A stretch of DNA of 18,969 nt from assembly GCF_965644225.1 (NCBI RefSeq), contig NZ_CBFFRJ010000101.1:1-18969 (forward strand), in the 5' to 3' direction. Positions 8,401 to 14,900 of this stretch are shown here, in pieces. The notes below the pieces were generated by a model. It saw only the letters and a list, made by a program, of their open reading frames with translations. It was not told the DNA's origin and ran no database searches. The position numbers and the translations under genes were made by a program. The DNA is from CBFFRJ01 sp965644225. GTDB taxonomy: Bacteria > Pseudomonadota > Gammaproteobacteria > Enterobacterales > Enterobacteriaceae. The first letter of the stretch is position 1. Each line of letters opens with the position of its first letter.

Positions 8401-8748
8401 GGGCTCACCGCCAGTCCCGCCAGCCTGTGGGCCTGCAGCAGGGGCTTCAAGGGTTTGGGTCGGATCCTGACCGTCGGCAATGGCCTGCTGTATCGCCGCA
8501 ACATCTTGTTGCTGCGAAGCTGTCGCCTCGGTGGTCACCGTTCCGGTGCTGTCCCAGTGGCTGTCGCGCCCAAGATCCAGCTGTTTGCCATCAGAAAGAG
8601 ATAAAGTGACAGCGCCAGAATTGCCGGTCTGGACTTGCTCCCCTTCGAGGATCCTGTCGCCCTCAACCAGTAAACGCCTGCTTCCATCAGGCCCAACAGC
8701 AAACACTTGTCCTATTACCGCTTTAACGATCCCAGATACGCCGCTCAT
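5440..8748 (-). CDS. LapA-like type I-secreted adhesin with a Ser-Asp/Ala-Asp repeat stalk
   Basis: This 1102-residue protein is the likely substrate of LapBCE. Residues 1-75 match the LapA retention module (IGQVFAVGPDGS, LVEGDRILEGEQVQTG, LDLGRDSHW), the plug that holds such proteins in the outer-membrane channel. Next come AIADGQDPTQTLEA and the dialanine site PAAG (103-106), then a Gly-rich linker and HVVLDLTGEIVDPTAGYPTVG, again LapA-like. Residues 171-593 are almost purely alternating Asp with Ser or Ala. Residues 594-900 form a unique beta-rich region, its end resembling Ig-like adhesin repeats (LNSVTLSGIPENATFTG). Residues 904-1033 are low-complexity Ser/Thr/Asp/His. The C-terminus (LSFSDII at 1034-1040, end PEDVS) is a plausible secretion signal. 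No Gly-Asp RTX nonapeptides are seen. It is far smaller than classical LapA. Start supported by GAGG ten bases upstream. Confidence 0.88.
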   Translation of the reverse strand: MSGVSGIVKAVIGQVFAVGPDGSRRLLVEGDRILEGEQVQTGNSGAVTLSLSDGKQLDLGRDSHWDSTGTVTTEATASQQQDVAAIQQAIADGQDPTQTLEAPAAGPQAGGTGGEPGGSGGGSHTHVVLDLTGEIVDPTAGYPTVGLDFPDDQRPEELTLLDTANDLAADDSDADADSDADADADADADADADADADADADADADSDSDSDADSDSDADADADSDSDADADADADADADSDSDSDADADADADSDSDADADADADSDSDADADADADADSDSDADADADADADSDSDADSDSDADADADSDSDADADADADSDSDSDADADADSDSDSDADADADSDSDADADADADSDSDADADADADADADSDSDSDADADADSDSDADADADADSDSDADADADADSDSDSDADADADADSDADADADADSDSDSDSDADADADSDSDSDADSDSDADADADADADSDSDSDADADADADSDSDSDADADSDSDSDSDSDADADSDSDSDSDSDSDADADADADSDSDSDSDSDSDSDSDADADADADADSDSDSDSDADADADADADSDSDSDSDADADADADSDSDADVKLTVTVTPGDKTADTSDNEVTHINGGSKNPNGYDIQNGVIVAIGDNVHIWLTPDSPDGKIAGDAVPKSSSPDQIHYYTSSGNANASNVPGSAGHTDIFVVGEHTGGYYQQSDWSNSQYNFVPLNGITGNQGLAESSVGKDYIFVSGESKDYTVTGVDHPQNHQNNDIDNLHVVDNTTHQSPFQNANGIEGVVFGDGPSSTHGGSTTVSYSVTLNLDVNLESSDSSDHLNSVTLSGIPENATFTGNYVDVSYDAVNKVYVLTFDNETTHFTGQVSVEVPDGKEALGDITLDVDSTAADQHDTHFTFDGEEGGQYVSDSHTDLSTADHADDIADDSHMTTSQLTDENHTDTDSSSARMASSETTDSQSEDTSHSATTEEHSASLIDDENLMLTPDSAESTQSQSETASADSASQTTSGDESHDATATTADIQSASPGSDEPLSFSDIIHDEEHNDLSTMIQAGPQSDATDGPTEPEHVPAEGGETAGTDSYHAGNEEMMDSLISKPEDVS
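6970..8238 (-). repeat. Hexanucleotide-based Ser-Asp/Ala-Asp coding repeat
   Basis: About 1269 bases encode residues 171-593 of the adhesin with period 6 (GAY TCN or GAY GCN). Every second residue is Asp, giving a very acidic, extended, probably calcium-binding chain. Ser and Ala do not alternate at random but come in blocks, runs of AD units followed by runs of SD units, with larger near-duplicate segments (for example 7009-7060 against 7063-7117). The region is prone to slippage and to collapse in short-read assembly, so its true length is uncertain. Both strands are open in several frames because of the period. Confidence 0.95.
8431..8442 (-). other. Predicted LapG cleavage motif PAAG in the adhesin
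   Basis: Codons 103-106 read Pro-Ala-Ala-Gly. Known LapG substrates are cut between the two alanines of a [T/A/P/R]-A-A-[G/V] motif at about residue 108 of LapA. Spacing from the retention module and the Gly-rich sequence that follows are the same here. Cleavage is predicted after Ala104. Confidence 0.8.
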
Positions 8749-9060
8749 GTGTAGTTTCCCTCGATCCTTTTCTGGCCCAAAACATCCGTTGTTCAGGCAT
8801 AGAATGCTAAAAGAGAATTTAATTTAAGTAAGGCAATACGTAGCAAAGGCTACGATAACGTGTCCCGATATACCGTCATACTTCAGGTTGCATGAGCGCT
8901 GGCGACGTTTGCTCACCTCGGGCACTCACGCGCTTGCCGCCTGCCTGCAACTCGAATTATTCAGGGTATAGATGTTTTATTGATACGGGCACGATGATAC
9001 TGGCGGGTATATTAATAGATGGCATGAATAAATAGTAGCCTGAGATGTTATTTAGACGTG
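8749..9060. other. 312-bp non-coding leader upstream of the adhesin gene
   Basis: No gene is seen. The stretch holds the palindromic repeat at 8870-8969, a small hairpin (CGTAGC, AAAG, GCTACG at 8839-8854) and an AT-rich part at 8810-8830. A minus-strand promoter must lie here or upstream, because a terminator at 9061-9089 closes the preceding unit. The best match I find is TTGCTA (8841-8846) with TTAAAT 18 bases on, which is weak. The adhesin gene therefore probably has its own long leader. Confidence 0.5.
8870..8969. repeat. Enterobacterial palindromic dispersed repeat (ERIC/YPAL-like)
   Basis: The 100-bp element begins ATACC and ends GGTAT. Its outer 23-24 bases are imperfect inverted repeats (8870-8892 and 8946-8969), including CTTCAGGTTGCA and TGCAACTCGAATTATT. 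These words are familiar from short, non-autonomous palindromic repeats scattered between genes of Yersinia, Serratia, Klebsiella and Enterobacter. The name is from memory and the copy is degenerate in the middle. It sits in the 5' leader of the adhesin gene and could fold in its mRNA. Confidence 0.6.
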
Positions 9061-9089
9061 AAAAAAAGGGGCCAGATCAATAACCCCTT
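9061..9089 (-). terminator. Rho-independent terminator closing the lapG-lapD unit
   Basis: On the minus strand AAGGGG (9084-9089) pairs with CCCCTT (9066-9071) around a 12-base loop and runs into seven T residues (9061-9067). It lies about 40 bases past the stop of the 113-residue gene and separates it from the adhesin gene. Confidence 0.8.
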
Positions 9090-9130
9090 AGGAGTACATA
9101 ATATATTCAGCGCTCAGGCAAAATAATGAC

Positions 9131-9472
9131 TCAAATAAGTCCTTCGTCATCGTCGGCGATTAATCCTTCCAGACCGCTCAGCGAGCGACGCGCCTGAGCA
9201 CGGCTGGTCAGCTTGCTCTGTGCCGCCAGAGGCAGATCGGTAATACTGATAACGCCTTTACTCATCAGCACTTCGATCAGATCCTCAAGCACGCGCACCA
9301 TTTCCAGATCGCTCTGGCGCAGTTGCAATAATGTTGCTTCGCGGATCTCCTGCTGGCGTATCCACTCGTCAATCTCCGCCGTACAGGCTTCACTCTGTCC
9401 GGTCATCGTCTGAAAGGGCTGCGTCTCGACCTGAATAATGCGCCCTTGTGCATCGCGTTCTATGTAATACAT
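9131..9472 (-). CDS. Conserved small protein of the lap locus, function unknown
   Basis: This 113-residue, apparently cytosolic protein lies 26 bases after lapD and before the terminator, with a good ribosome site (GAGG, six bases before ATG), so it is surely expressed with lapG and lapD. The N-terminus YYIERDAQGRIIQVETQPF looks like a small beta-hairpin module. A helical core follows (LRQSDLEMVRVLEDLIEVLM, then KGVISITDLPLAAQSKL), and it ends with an acidic tail (IADDDEGLI). From memory, similar short proteins beside lap genes in pseudomonads are labelled 'tryptophan synthase subunit beta-like'. Nothing in the sequence supports such an enzyme: it is far too short and has no PLP site. A role in the Lap pathway is inferred from position only. 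Confidence 0.8.
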   Translation of the reverse strand: MYYIERDAQGRIIQVETQPFQTMTGQSEACTAEIDEWIRQQEIREATLLQLRQSDLEMVRVLEDLIEVLMSKGVISITDLPLAAQSKLTSRAQARRSLSGLEGLIADDDEGLI

Positions 9473-9498
9473 ATTCAGCCTCGTCTTAACGTGTGCGG

Positions 9499-11445
9499 TT
9501 AATTTCCACCCAGGGTACTGGCATCAGCAAAATAACGCCCCATGGCGCCGTACAAACCAATTTTTTCCAGAATCGCCAGTTCACCTGCTGTTTCCACACG
9601 CTCAGCAATAAGCGGTAAATTAATCTGTCGGGTCGCCCAGTAAATGGCCTCAATAAACAGTTTTTTATCTTCTTCGCTATCGATATCGCGAATATAACTG
9701 CCGTCCACCTTAATCCAGGCAAGTCCCCACTGCGGTAAATTTCCGATAAGGTGGAACCGGCCACCAAAATGCTGGATCCCCAGACGACAGCCAAATTCCT
9801 TCAGTCGACTGACCAGAATGTTGACGCGTTCGGCATCAGGAAGCTCATTTTCATCCAGCTCCAGCGTCAGGCGGGACGCCAACTGAGGCGCGTTTTTCAG
9901 TGGCTGCAACAGGGCATTCAGACTCTGATCGTCAGCCACGCTGGCGCCGCTGATACTGAGCGCCAGCGGCCGGGTTGATTTTGCCAGCTCACCCAGCGTC
10001 TGCTGCAACATCACAATATCCATGCGACGGCTAAGATCGAGGCGATGGATCCACGGCATAAAGCGTCCTGCGGGCACCAGCTCACCGTCCTGGGTACGGA
10101 TACGGGCGAGGATCTTATGATGCAGCACGACATGGGCGTTGTTGCACTGATACACCGGCTGAGAGAACAGCTCGAATGCCCCCTTCGTCAGCACCTCGTC
10201 CAGGCGGGTGTACCAGCTGTGATGATCTTCTTCGCTTTCCCCCGTGGAAGTACTCTCCTGGCTTGCAAAGAAACGCATTTCGGTTTCCGCCATCGCCAGC
10301 GCCTGGTCGGCCTGCATCAACACCGTCTGCGGCTTATCGCCAACCTGGAAAGGCACAAGGGAGAAGTGGGCGACCGGCGCCACATCGCTCATCCCGGTTT
10401 CAGACAGCGCCTTCAGTTGAGTACTGAGCGTGTTATTCAGATTGTCCAGCTCCTGGGGCAGGATCTGCGGCGCAATAATGGCAAATTCCCCGCCGCGCAC
10501 GCGGGCTAGAAAGCCTTCATTCTGGAAATAGTGGCGTTGCAGCCCGCTCAGGATATCCGCAACCGCAGTCAACAGTTTGTCGGTTTTTGCCCCGCCAAGC
10601 AGCTGATTGAGCCCCATCAGATCCTGAACCCGCAGCAGCAGAAGGTGGCCAGAAGCGTTCTCTTCATCGCTCAGGCGTGATTGCAGGTGCATATCAAAAG
10701 CACGGCGGTTGTTGAGGCCAGTCAGGCTGTCGTGATAGGCCTCCTGACGCAGGGACTCCGTGCGCTGGGCCTGTTCGCTGAACAGTACCTTAAGCTGGGT
10801 CACCATCAGGTTGGTGGCCTCAACCACCCGGCGCAGCTCTGGCGTCTTCGGCAGCGCAGGCGCATTAAGAAATTCGCGGCGGCAAATCGCCATGGCCTGG
10901 CCGACAATATAGTTCAGCGGGCGCAGAAGTCGGCGCAGCAGCAGGGTCACGCCCAGAACGCACAGCAGGCTACAGCCCGTCAGCCATAAAAAGCTGGCGA
11001 CCATGCTGTCCCACAGGCGCGTCAGGGCAAACATAGGATGGCTGACGACCTCGACCCTGGCGACCTGCGTCCAGCCACGGGTGACAATGGCATCGCCTTC
11101 ACCAGGGCTGAGATTAACCAGCCGCACAAACCACTGCGGAACGGTGGCGTTTTGTGGAATATCGCTGCGCTCAATAATAGGTTTATTGGTTTTAATATCG
11201 ACAACCCGAATACGATAGAAATAGCCGCTGTCGAAAATGGAGTTCACCATTAATTCGGTCATCGTCGGATCGTCGATATTGGTGGTCAACGACAATCCCA
11301 GGGCCGTGGCGGCATCCTGCGCATGCGCACTGAGCTGATTACGATATTGATCTCGCGAACTCTCCAGGGTAACAAAAAAGTTGCCGCAGAAAATGACGAG
11401 CGTAAATAAACAGATGCCAATCAGTAGCTGTTTATAAAGGGACAT
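9499..11445 (-). CDS. lapD: LapD: cyclic-di-GMP receptor controlling LapG
   Basis: This 648-residue inner-membrane receptor binds cyclic-di-GMP inside the cell and, when bound, sequesters the protease LapG in the periplasm so that the adhesin stays attached. Helices at about 6-26 and 150-170 enclose a periplasmic LapD/MoxY-type domain, in which Trp125 (RGWTQVARVEV) matches the Trp known to contact LapG. A HAMP region follows, then a GGDEF domain with RGGEF (317-321) and an EAL domain whose EAL motif reads KILAR (444-448). Both are inactive-type motifs, as in known LapD, so this is a sensor and not an enzyme. I start at ATG 11445 (MSLYKQLL), with AGGA seven bases upstream; a GTG two codons earlier is less likely. 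The nine-base gap to lapG indicates cotranscription. No cyclase or phosphodiesterase is present in the window. Confidence 0.95.
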   Translation of the reverse strand: MSLYKQLLIGICLFTLVIFCGNFFVTLESSRDQYRNQLSAHAQDAATALGLSLTTNIDDPTMTELMVNSIFDSGYFYRIRVVDIKTNKPIIERSDIPQNATVPQWFVRLVNLSPGEGDAIVTRGWTQVARVEVVSHPMFALTRLWDSMVASFLWLTGCSLLCVLGVTLLLRRLLRPLNYIVGQAMAICRREFLNAPALPKTPELRRVVEATNLMVTQLKVLFSEQAQRTESLRQEAYHDSLTGLNNRRAFDMHLQSRLSDEENASGHLLLLRVQDLMGLNQLLGGAKTDKLLTAVADILSGLQRHYFQNEGFLARVRGGEFAIIAPQILPQELDNLNNTLSTQLKALSETGMSDVAPVAHFSLVPFQVGDKPQTVLMQADQALAMAETEMRFFASQESTSTGESEEDHHSWYTRLDEVLTKGAFELFSQPVYQCNNAHVVLHHKILARIRTQDGELVPAGRFMPWIHRLDLSRRMDIVMLQQTLGELAKSTRPLALSISGASVADDQSLNALLQPLKNAPQLASRLTLELDENELPDAERVNILVSRLKEFGCRLGIQHFGGRFHLIGNLPQWGLAWIKVDGSYIRDIDSEEDKKLFIEAIYWATRQINLPLIAERVETAGELAILEKIGLYGAMGRYFADASTLGGN

Positions 11446-11452
11446 AGCCACA

Positions 11453-11456
11453 TCCT
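11453..11456 (-). promoter_or_regulatory. Ribosome binding site fixing the lapD start, overlapping the lapG stop
   Basis: AGGA on the minus strand shares two bases with the lapG TAG (11455-11457) and is seven bases before ATG 11445. Termination of lapG and initiation of lapD are therefore likely coupled. Confidence 0.6.
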
Positions 11457-12156
11457 ATTCATTAATTACAAATCCTTCTGCACGCATTCGGGTGAGAAGA
11501 TCCTGCCAGCGGGAGAGTCGTTTACTGTCACCAACACGTTTACTTCCGCCTGATTGCGGCAGCCACAGCCCTTCGCCGTTAAACGCATAAACCGGCAGTA
11601 AATCAGTGCGTTGCGTGGCAGGTAAAATAGCCGTTTTCAGGTTATCAAGCACCAGCGGGATGGCATCAGGCGTGGGATACCAGGTCACAACCATGTGCGC
11701 CTGATTAAGCTGGAGCGCTTTAACGTAGGTAATACGCAACTGGTTAGCGGGAACGCCCATTTCGCGCAGGGTGAAATATTTCGCCAGCGCGAAATCTTCG
11801 CAGTCCCCCGCGCCTTTACGTAAAAATTCAATCGGCGTTGCCCAATAATCCTGCTGCTTCCAGACAACAATATCATCCTTAAACGCCATTCGGGCGTTAA
11901 AGAACTGGTTCACTTTATTTAATTTATCCTGGATAGTCCCCTCGGGCGGGTTTTTAAGTAACGCCGCCCACTCATCTATCCGCTGCCTGGCCGCAGGCGT
12001 CGCCGGGCCGTACAGCCGCTCAGTACGACTGCTTATCGCATTAAAATCCCATCCGGCCCCAAGGCCTGGAGAAATAATCAGCAACACCAGCAGCCAGAAT
12101 GAGATCCAGCGTCGGCTTTGGGCTGAGATAAGCGCGCGGGAAAGTCGCCGGATCAT
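11455..12156 (-). CDS. lapG: LapG: periplasmic transglutaminase-like cysteine protease
   Basis: This 233-residue protease cuts the adhesin at its dialanine site and frees it from the cell when cyclic-di-GMP falls. A basic start and hydrophobic stretch at about 18-34 form a signal peptide or anchor. The catalytic triad is visible as Cys119 (GAGDCEDFALAKY), His154 (QAHMVVTWY) and Asp171 (LVLDNL). Asp118 and Glu120, flanking the Cys, correspond to the calcium-binding pair of characterised LapG proteins. Length is normal. It is 57 bases downstream of the 553-residue gene on the same strand and just upstream of lapD. Its ribosome site is weak (AGGA, 11 bases away). The adjacent substrate with a PAAG motif makes the assignment firm. 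Confidence 0.95.
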   Translation of the reverse strand: MIRRLSRALISAQSRRWISFWLLVLLIISPGLGAGWDFNAISSRTERLYGPATPAARQRIDEWAALLKNPPEGTIQDKLNKVNQFFNARMAFKDDIVVWKQQDYWATPIEFLRKGAGDCEDFALAKYFTLREMGVPANQLRITYVKALQLNQAHMVVTWYPTPDAIPLVLDNLKTAILPATQRTDLLPVYAFNGEGLWLPQSGGSKRVGDSKRLSRWQDLLTRMRAEGFVINE

Positions 12157-12213
12157 CAGTCAGCCAGTCCTGGCAAGATTGCTAACGCGTACAGTCAGTT
12201 GCATAGATTACGC

Positions 12214-13875
12214 TCACTGCTCGTCAGACTGGCGAAGCCAGCGTTTACGATAAGCGACATAACCGGAAAGGTAATGCTCGACGTCATCGATCCGCACCCG
12301 GTAACTATGGTGACGAATAAAGAAACTGCCGAGGATACGGGGCGGATTTTTAAAAAACATCGCCACTTCCGGCCAGAAAAATCCATTTGCCAGATAACGC
12401 GCGCGGGTCTCAAGCGCCTGATTAAACGTGGTCATATCAAAGTCAGCCAGCAAATGCTGGTGCGGCGATGCGCCAAGACGTTCAATCATCCTTGAGGCCG
12501 CCATCATGAGTTCCAGTAATGTAGGATAAGTGGTGACGCGGTTTTGTACAAAGTCGAGATGGTCACGCACGTTATCCAGTCCGAACTGGTAATAACGCTC
12601 AAGGGGGCGATAGAGCGTCAGCTCATTTATGCAGTAGCTTAGCCAGTGGTCATGCGCCTGCCAGTGATTCTGAGCGATAAAATAGTCCATCGCCCGTTCC
12701 ACCATCGACAGCCAGCGCGGGTTTTTTGTCAGCCCGTAGAGACGCATCAGTGCGAACGCCGCTTCACCGTCATAATAGATAATCCGGTGCTCTGCTTTCA
12801 GTGACAGATCCCCGGCGTTAAGCACATGCACAAAGCCGCCGGTCTGCGGATCCTGCATAAAACCGATACCGTTCGCCAGTCGCGCCATCTGCCCGCTATA
12901 ACGGTTATCGCCCGTCAGCTCGCTGTATTTGGCCATCGCCAGAATACACACCGCATTGCCGCCAAGCTTAATCTCATCCCCGGTATCCACCAGGAAGTCG
13001 GCGTCACTGCCGTCCGGCAGAGTAAAGGTGCGGATAAAGTGCTGACCAAGGCTTGTAAGCGCGCGTTCAATCGCCGCAAACTGTGCGGGCTGCTGCGTCA
13101 CTTCCCATCCCTCAAGCAGGGCGTAAGTGGAACTGGCATGGCGCAGGGCGTTATAGGTGGGGATCGGGCGATCGAAGCAGGGGAACCAGCCATAATGATA
13201 GCGCCCGGATGACGTAACCTGGCGCGCCAGATAGTCGGTGGCTGAGGCAATCATCGGCTCAAGCGACGTCTCCTGCCAGTCGGGCAACTGGCGGTATCCG
13301 CTGTTGCGCCCGCTGGATTCAATGGGCCAGAGCTGCTCGCCGTCGCAAAACAGCGCCTGAGTGGTAAAACGCCACAGATTCTGCTCAGGTTGTTCGGGCC
13401 AGTTGACCAACGCCCCAAAGCGACGACGGGAAAAATGGGCAAGGTTGTTGGTATTGGGAGTGGCAACGCCGCAATCACCGTCATAAAGCAGCGCATTAGC
13501 GGCAATTTCCTGCTCCAGCATGGCATAGCGAAAGGCCGGGTCAAGGCTCAGGCCGAAGCGAAAATAGTTACGTTTGGTTTTCGCCAGGCGGGCCTGCAAT
13601 GCATCCCAGCGCAGCGTTTCTACCTTATCAACGACATCTATCCGCAACCAGCAGGCCTCGGTTCCGCTCTTTTTTCGCCACTGCTGTAGCGCCTGAGTGC
13701 CCTGCTGCCAGGCCTTGTCGAAAGTCTCACCGCGGCCCTGCTCAATATGAGCCCGGGTCTGACCATCACAAACCGTAAAAAAAATGACCCATTTCGGGCA
13801 GACGGCGGGACCAGGCGTAAGAGTGATGGCTTCGATTGACGGGCGGGCTTGCGCAAGTAAGTGGCTGAGCGACAT
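12214..13875 (-). CDS. Protein with a predicted alpha/alpha-toroid (six-hairpin glycosidase-like) domain
   Basis: This 553-residue protein has no signal peptide and is probably cytosolic. Residues about 25-130 form a separate N-terminal domain (PKWVIFFTVCDGQTRAHIE). From about 200 to 510, helical repeats recall the alpha/alpha-toroid of six-hairpin glycosidases, epimerases and lyases: YHYGWFPCFDRP (226-237), LGGNAVCILAMAKYSELTGD (304-323), YYDGEAAFALMRLYGLTKNP (367-386). Conserved-looking acidic and aromatic residues lie in these loops, but I cannot assign a catalytic pair or substrate. A strong ribosome site (AGGAG, five bases from ATG) supports the start. It is divergent from the hydrolase/ligase genes and upstream of lapG on the same strand. 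A role in making or trimming a sugar- or amino-acid-containing polymer is inferred from neighbours only. Confidence 0.75.
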   Translation of the reverse strand: MSLSHLLAQARPSIEAITLTPGPAVCPKWVIFFTVCDGQTRAHIEQGRGETFDKAWQQGTQALQQWRKKSGTEACWLRIDVVDKVETLRWDALQARLAKTKRNYFRFGLSLDPAFRYAMLEQEIAANALLYDGDCGVATPNTNNLAHFSRRRFGALVNWPEQPEQNLWRFTTQALFCDGEQLWPIESSGRNSGYRQLPDWQETSLEPMIASATDYLARQVTSSGRYHYGWFPCFDRPIPTYNALRHASSTYALLEGWEVTQQPAQFAAIERALTSLGQHFIRTFTLPDGSDADFLVDTGDEIKLGGNAVCILAMAKYSELTGDNRYSGQMARLANGIGFMQDPQTGGFVHVLNAGDLSLKAEHRIIYYDGEAAFALMRLYGLTKNPRWLSMVERAMDYFIAQNHWQAHDHWLSYCINELTLYRPLERYYQFGLDNVRDHLDFVQNRVTTYPTLLELMMAASRMIERLGASPHQHLLADFDMTTFNQALETRARYLANGFFWPEVAMFFKNPPRILGSFFIRHHSYRVRIDDVEHYLSGYVAYRKRWLRQSDEQ

Positions 13876-13923
13876 GTTTACTCCTGATTGCGCCTGAAAA
13901 TTCCCGGTCTTAAAATCCTTTCA

Positions 13924-13940
13924 TCATAATAACATTATGA
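13924..13940. promoter_or_regulatory. Operator-like palindrome in the divergent intergenic region
   Basis: TCATAAT, three bases, ATTATGA is a perfect inverted repeat in the 121-bp gap between the divergent genes, about 50 bases from one start and 57 from the other. It is AT-rich and symmetric, as an operator would be. Weak rightward promoter elements follow (TTGGTT and TATATC, 16 bases apart). The regulator is unknown. Confidence 0.4.
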
Positions 13941-13996
13941 ATACTTGGTTGTGTATTCTGTATGTCTATATCTTTATCTGCCCGTGAGGCGCTGCT

Positions 13997-14890
13997 GTGA
14001 GTCGATGTTACGCCCTGTTTCTGCTGGTGCTGGTCGGTATTAGCGCTCACGCCGGGACGCCACTGCTGTGGAACCAGCCAGCGGTCAAAGAAAACTGCCC
14101 GTCCGGCGATGACAGCCTGTGGGTGGAGTATCCGGCAGGACAGGCCTGTATTCGCTACTTTAGCGCCGGCAACCTGAAGGCGGCGGCGCAGGCGCTGGTT
14201 ATTTTCAGGGGCGATCGGACCTCACTGATTAAGCGCCCGCCGGAAACCATCCCGGCCAACACCGCAGATGACCAGCGTCGTCAGGCGCAGACTATTGCCC
14301 GCCAGAGCGGTTTGCCTACCCTTATCGTCGCCCGTCCGGGCACTTACGGCTCCAGCGGTAACCACTATCGCCGCCGCCAGCAGGAAGAGTTTCTCGCGCT
14401 TAACGCCGCCCTCGACGCCATCAAAACACGTTACGGCATTCAGCATTTTATCCTCAGCGGGCACAGCGGCGGAGCCACCGCCGCTTCGGCGCTGCTGGCC
14501 TTCGGTCGGCGTGATATTGACTGCGCGGTACTGACCTCCGGCGCCTGGGGGTTGCTGGAGCGCGCTGAACGGATACGCCAGCAGCGGGGCGAATCCCCGG
14601 CCGCCGATCTTGACGTGAACGGGCTGGCTAACCCCTGGGATCCGCTGGATCATATTGCCGGCGTGGCAAAGGATCCCCGGCGATTGATCCTGGTGATTGG
14701 CAACCCGCAGGATCGCAATACGCCCTTCTTTCTTCAGGAAAGATACGCGCAGGCATTACGCAAGCAGGGGCACCAGGTGATGCTACTCGAACGCCCTGCC
14801 GTTGCGCCGCTGTACCACGATCTCAAGGGCAACCCCGGCGTTAAAGAGATTAGCCTTTGCCCCCTGCGCGGGCGCGCACTGAATCAGTAA
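13997..14890 (+). CDS. Exported alpha/beta hydrolase (serine hydrolase)
   Basis: This 297-residue protein has a cleavable signal peptide (MSRCYALFLLVLVGISAHA, then GTPLLW), so it acts in the periplasm or outside. The alpha/beta-hydrolase fold is shown by the nucleophile elbow GHSGG with Ser157, a likely acid at Asp239 (GNPQDRNTPF) and a late His274 (PLYHDL). RPGTYGSSG (113-121) could lie near the oxyanion hole. Four Cys in the mature part (34, 51, 176, 288) could form disulfides. It starts at GTG, supported by GAGG seven bases upstream and an in-frame stop just before; no Met follows within the signal peptide. The fusion gene starts ten bases after its stop, so they form one operon. An esterase, peptidase or acyltransferase acting on the polymer of this cluster is possible; the substrate is unknown. 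Confidence 0.85.
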   Translation: MSRCYALFLLVLVGISAHAGTPLLWNQPAVKENCPSGDDSLWVEYPAGQACIRYFSAGNLKAAAQALVIFRGDRTSLIKRPPETIPANTADDQRRQAQTIARQSGLPTLIVARPGTYGSSGNHYRRRQQEEFLALNAALDAIKTRYGIQHFILSGHSGGATAASALLAFGRRDIDCAVLTSGAWGLLERAERIRQQRGESPAADLDVNGLANPWDPLDHIAGVAKDPRRLILVIGNPQDRNTPFFLQERYAQALRKQGHQVMLLERPAVAPLYHDLKGNPGVKEISLCPLRGRALNQ

Positions 14891-14900
14891 GGATTAGATC

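Noticed and set aside
9131..9472. Tryptophan synthase beta subunit
   Set aside because: Related entries carry such a label as I remember it, but the protein is about a quarter of the needed length and has no PLP-binding lysine motif.
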